Below are positions 61,334 to 64,000 of a stretch of DNA of 64,000 nucleotides, one piece after another (the stretch's first letter is position 1; every line of letters begins with the position of its first letter). This stretch comes from Mucisphaera sp965279675 (lineage in GTDB: Bacteria; Planctomycetota; Phycisphaerae; Phycisphaerales; Phycisphaeraceae), in assembly GCF_965279675.1 (NCBI RefSeq), contig NZ_CBDIIJ010000002.1, forward strand, positions 1,488,001 to 1,552,000. Reading direction: 5' to 3'. The translations under genes and the position numbers were made by a program. The notes beneath the pieces are model-generated. The model did no database searches. It saw only the letters and a program-made list of their open reading frames with translations, and was not told the origin of the DNA.

Positions 61334-62656
61334 TTAATCGATGAGGCGTCGGAAGGTGCCGGGGACGATTCGGGGGACGCCTGTCATGCGGCGGAAGCCA
61401 GGGGGTGGGTTTTCTTCCCAGAGGGGGAGGTCGATGTGGTGGAGGCGTTTGTAGGTGATCAGGTCACCGCCGACGATGATCTTGCCCTCGGTGTAGCTGT
61501 CATCAACATTGATATCGAGGTTTCCTGAGACATAGATCAGGCCTTTGATGGCGTTGGGGAAGCTGTCGAGGAAATCGATGTCTGACCAGCCCCGGTAGGG
61601 TGTGCCCGGGGGGTTGTATTGCGTGAGCAATCCTTCATAAAGGCTGTTGCTCGAAGACATCCGGATGGCGAAATCGCCTTGGACCATCAGGGTCGGCAGG
61701 TTGCTGACCGCGGGTTCCATGTTGATGCGTCCGCCAATGTGGGAGCCGGCGGGGACATTCAACAGGATCAGGGTGCCGACAATTCGGAGGTTCTCGATAG
61801 CGATCGGATCTTGATTCTCTAGGTCGATGATGTAGATGCCGTTGGGATCGGTAGCGAGGTCGTATGGATTGCTGTTCGGGCTGAGGAGAAAATCAGCAAG
61901 TTCGCGCCTCCCGCTTCTGACGGGCAGTCTAGTGCGGTCGATGGAGGTGCCGAGTGTGGCGTAGAAGGCGAAGAGCTCGTCGGGGTTGGGGAAGTCGAGG
62001 GGAGGAACGCCCTCGGCGGTGATGCCGTGGTAATTGGTCCCTGTTATCGAGCCAGTTGCTTCCATGTGCGCGTGAACCTCGTTGCCGTAGTTGTTGACAC
62101 TACTGTTGGTTGCCAGTGTGAAGTTGGCTGGAGCCGGGATCCTGTCATAGAGGGTGACATCTCCGGTGACGGCGACGCCAGGGAGGAGGCTGGTGATGGG
62201 GTCGTCGCCTTCGGTCGGGGTGAGGGTGACGGCCAGGCGGTGGGCATTGATGCCGATCTGCGCAGCGACTTCGAGGGTCATGGGGTCGGTCGGGTCGTCG
62301 GCGAGGTCGCCATCTTCGTCGACAAGTCGCCAGTTGATGGTGCCGTTGTCGAGGCTCTGGGTCGGTCGCCAGGCGCCGGAGGTGAAGCGTTGACGCCAGG
62401 GGGTGCCGCCGAGGCTTTCGACCCGGGCGGCATCGGCAATGCGCTGCCGGGCCAGGGCGACGGCGGAGAGGGCGAGGTGTTTGGCGTCGCCAGCCTTGGC
62501 CGTGGCTTCAGCGTTGTAGAGGTTGAGCCGGGCGGCGGAGACGCCGGCGACGCCGAGGATGGCCACCAAAGCGGCGACCATCAGGATGATGACATAGACG
62601 GCCCCGGGGCGGGCGGCGTGTCGGTGGCATGGTCCTCGGTGGGGTGAGGGTCTCAT
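61334..62656 (-). CDS. PilX-like/minor pilin-associated membrane protein
   Basis: 440 residues. One N-terminal membrane segment (GAVYVIILMVAALVAILGVA) preceded by a basic tail, then a helix (LNLYNAEATAKAGDAKHLAL) and a large exported beta-rich domain (GITAEGVPPLDFPNPDELFA, GLIYVSGNLDINVDDSYTEG, GKIIVGGDLITYKRL) resembling beta-helix or polymer-forming proteins. It lies downstream of a prepilin gene with an ATGA overlap, hence a probable pseudopilus or secretion component. Confidence 0.7.
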   Translation of the reverse strand: MRPSPHRGPCHRHAARPGAVYVIILMVAALVAILGVAGVSAARLNLYNAEATAKAGDAKHLALSAVALARQRIADAARVESLGGTPWRQRFTSGAWRPTQSLDNGTINWRLVDEDGDLADDPTDPMTLEVAAQIGINAHRLAVTLTPTEGDDPITSLLPGVAVTGDVTLYDRIPAPANFTLATNSSVNNYGNEVHAHMEATGSITGTNYHGITAEGVPPLDFPNPDELFAFYATLGTSIDRTRLPVRSGRRELADFLLSPNSNPYDLATDPNGIYIIDLENQDPIAIENLRIVGTLILLNVPAGSHIGGRINMEPAVSNLPTLMVQGDFAIRMSSSNSLYEGLLTQYNPPGTPYRGWSDIDFLDSFPNAIKGLIYVSGNLDINVDDSYTEGKIIVGGDLITYKRLHHIDLPLWEENPPPGFRRMTGVPRIVPGTFRRLID

Positions 62657-63801
62657 TGCAGCAGGGCCTCATCAACGTAGAAGTCATCGAGGTCGTTCTT
62701 GCTTTCGATGCGCCAGACGGCGTAACGGAGGTCTCCATCGAGGACGGGCACAACGAGTGATCCGCCAACCCTGCCCCAACCGTCGTTGCGCCTGACCTGT
62801 GTCCAGCCCGTGGCGATCACGAGATCCCGACTTCGGTCGCCCAGCAGTAGCACGATTCTGAAGCGGTCATTCACGGTGGCATCGATGTAGGCCTCGGTCG
62901 TGTAGCTGGTGTCGGAGGTAATCGAACCGGTCACGATTTGAGCCGGGCCGGATTCGTAGTGTGTTCTGTTACTGACGACGAGGTAGCCGGTGCCTGCATA
63001 GACCCCGGCATCTCTTACGCTTGAGAGGTCGGCACGTGTCCCCGGGTCGTCGTACAACCCGCCAGCGACGAGGATCCCGTTGGCCGCGAAGTAGGCGGTT
63101 AAGGATTGTGGGTCGTACCAGTCGCTGAGGTTGTCTTCCCAGCCGGGGTTGGTCAGCAGGTTGGCGGAGGCTCTGGGCTCGTTGGTGAGGGGCTGGCTGG
63201 AGGCGAGGGTGCGGGCGGCTTCGGACGTGAGCTGGAGCTCGACACTGAGGCTGTTGGGGAGGATGCGTTCGGTTTTTTCCGGGTCGTAGAGCGGGCCGTC
63301 GGCGGTCATCAGGGCGTGGTGCTCGGTGGTTTTGCCGGCGGGTGAGGTGACGGTGACGAGGATCCGGCGGATGCCGGTGTCGGTGGCGATGCCGGCGTTG
63401 GTGAGGTCGAGGGGGTTGGCGTAACGGACCTGGACGTTGCGCTTCCAGCCTGTGGCGGCGGGGATAGCGGTGCCATCACGGTAGGTGGGTGGGCTGTCGG
63501 AGAGGGCGTCGTAGTCGTCGGTGTCGTCCCAGGTGCTGCGGTTGCTGTTGGACTCGCCGGCTTCCCGGCCCCAGTTGGCGGTGCCGGTGGTGGGGTCGGC
63601 GTAGGCTCGGCTCAGGACCTCGGTCATCAGTTCCTGGCCGAGGAGGTGAGATCGCTGGAGGTCGGTGCGGGCGCGTTCGATCCGGGCGACCGAGGCCACG
63701 GCGGTGAGCGCGGCGACGAGGGTGAGGCTGACAATGGCGATGGCGAGGATCGACTCGACCAGCGTGAAGGCCCGGCGGACTCGGCAGGGGCCGGGCGTCA
63801 T
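62653..63801 (-). CDS. Type IV prepilin-like protein
   Basis: 382 residues from the ATG at 63801, which overlaps the upstream stop (ATGA); an ATG at 63816 is also in frame. Short basic leader, then AFTLVESILAIAIVSLTLVA, the class III prepilin methylation/cleavage segment with conserved Glu5. The C-terminal part (NLLTNPGWEDNLSDWYDPQS, VSNRTHYESGPAQIV) resembles a carbohydrate-binding jelly roll. Likely a minor pilin or pseudopilin with a surface-binding domain. Confidence 0.82.
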   Translation of the reverse strand: MTPGPCRVRRAFTLVESILAIAIVSLTLVAALTAVASVARIERARTDLQRSHLLGQELMTEVLSRAYADPTTGTANWGREAGESNSNRSTWDDTDDYDALSDSPPTYRDGTAIPAATGWKRNVQVRYANPLDLTNAGIATDTGIRRILVTVTSPAGKTTEHHALMTADGPLYDPEKTERILPNSLSVELQLTSEAARTLASSQPLTNEPRASANLLTNPGWEDNLSDWYDPQSLTAYFAANGILVAGGLYDDPGTRADLSSVRDAGVYAGTGYLVVSNRTHYESGPAQIVTGSITSDTSYTTEAYIDATVNDRFRIVLLLGDRSRDLVIATGWTQVRRNDGWGRVGGSLVVPVLDGDLRYAVWRIESKNDLDDFYVDEALLQ

Positions 63802-64000
63802 TCGCCGGTCGCCCATTCGATGGCCCGTCGGGTGAGGAGTCGGCCGGTGTCGGTGAGTTCGTCGTGCTCGAAGAATTCGCTGCCCCAGCCGATGAAGACT
63901 CGTCGGCCGGCGGCGGGGTCGCCGTCCTGCAGGAGGTCGCCGGCTTCGAGGACGACGGTGACCGGGTGGGCGAGGGCGAGGAGGGTCTGGCCCTCGCCCA
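63798..64000 (-). CDS. Partial gene, C-terminal end only
   Basis: The last 66 codons are visible, ending with GRRVFIGWGSEFFEHDELTD and GRLLTRRAIEWATGE. The pattern resembles the end of glutamine-amidotransferase-like or putative surface proteins with a C-terminal AIEWA helix, but the fragment is too short to name. The stop overlaps the start of the prepilin gene, so it belongs to the pilin operon. Confidence 0.6.
   Translation of the reverse strand, partial: GEGQTLLALAHPVTVVLEAGDLLQDGDPAAGRRVFIGWGSEFFEHDELTDTGRLLTRRAIEWATGE

Overview
The window is a GC-rich bacterial chromosome segment. It most likely comes from a planctomycete of the Phycisphaerae type. This rests on PEP-CTERM-like C-termini on secreted proteins, dockerin-like repeats, NxxGxxAF tandem-repeat and HYExAFE-type proteins, a planctomycete-style sigma factor, and Gram-negative envelope genes (lpxK, hldE). 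The assignment is inferred from protein families, not from a marker gene. I found no rRNA, tRNA, CRISPR array, transposase or prophage.

Layout. 1-16 kb: housekeeping and metabolism (valS fragment, malQ, aldo/keto reductase with phhB, an SDR, a UDP-glucuronate decarboxylase operon, a DUF501 pair, recO, ffh, serB, an ArnT-like glycosyltransferase). 16-26 kb: a Ser/Thr kinase, then a run of minus-strand exported proteins: three with PEP-CTERM-type tails plus a short variant (pentapeptide-repeat/dockerin, NxxGxxAF, vanadium-haloperoxidase-like), and a BNR lipoprotein. 26-32 kb: an ACP-like protein, an NtrC-type regulator and ileS. 32-36 kb: a two-gene operon encoding a ParA ATPase fused to a glycogen-binding (CBM48-type) domain and a degenerate ParA-like partner. 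35.7-39 kb: maf-lpxK-hldE with overlapping genes. 39-48 kb: a TrmH-family methyltransferase, a sigma factor, an AsmA-like protein, an NlpC/P60 hydrolase and the btaA-btaB betaine-lipid genes. 48-53.3 kb: a Tro/Ytg-type metal ABC operon in which one permease is fused to a DtxR-like repressor, divergent from a free DtxR repressor; two identical-type operators lie between them. 54-59 kb: photolyase/cryptochrome genes, including a split photolyase, an SDR-DUF2867 gene without a normal start codon, and a gene that appears to need a -1 frameshift. 59-64 kb: a receiver protein, an HD-GYP protein and type IV pilin-like proteins.

Genome-scale signals. The + strand changes from strongly C-rich to strongly G-rich at about 15.2-16 kb whichever way the genes point. 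This is the polarity expected at a replication origin or a rearrangement junction. Several dispersed palindromic repeat families lie between genes, one with compensatory stem changes. Three promoters place the start codon 6-7 nt after the -10 box, suggesting leaderless mRNAs.

The strongest candidates for something undescribed are the ParA-CBM48 operon (32.7-35.5 kb), the candidate programmed -1 frameshift coupled to an ATC start (55.4-55.9 kb), and the permease-repressor fusion with its leaderless, operator-flanked control region (48.3-53.3 kb).
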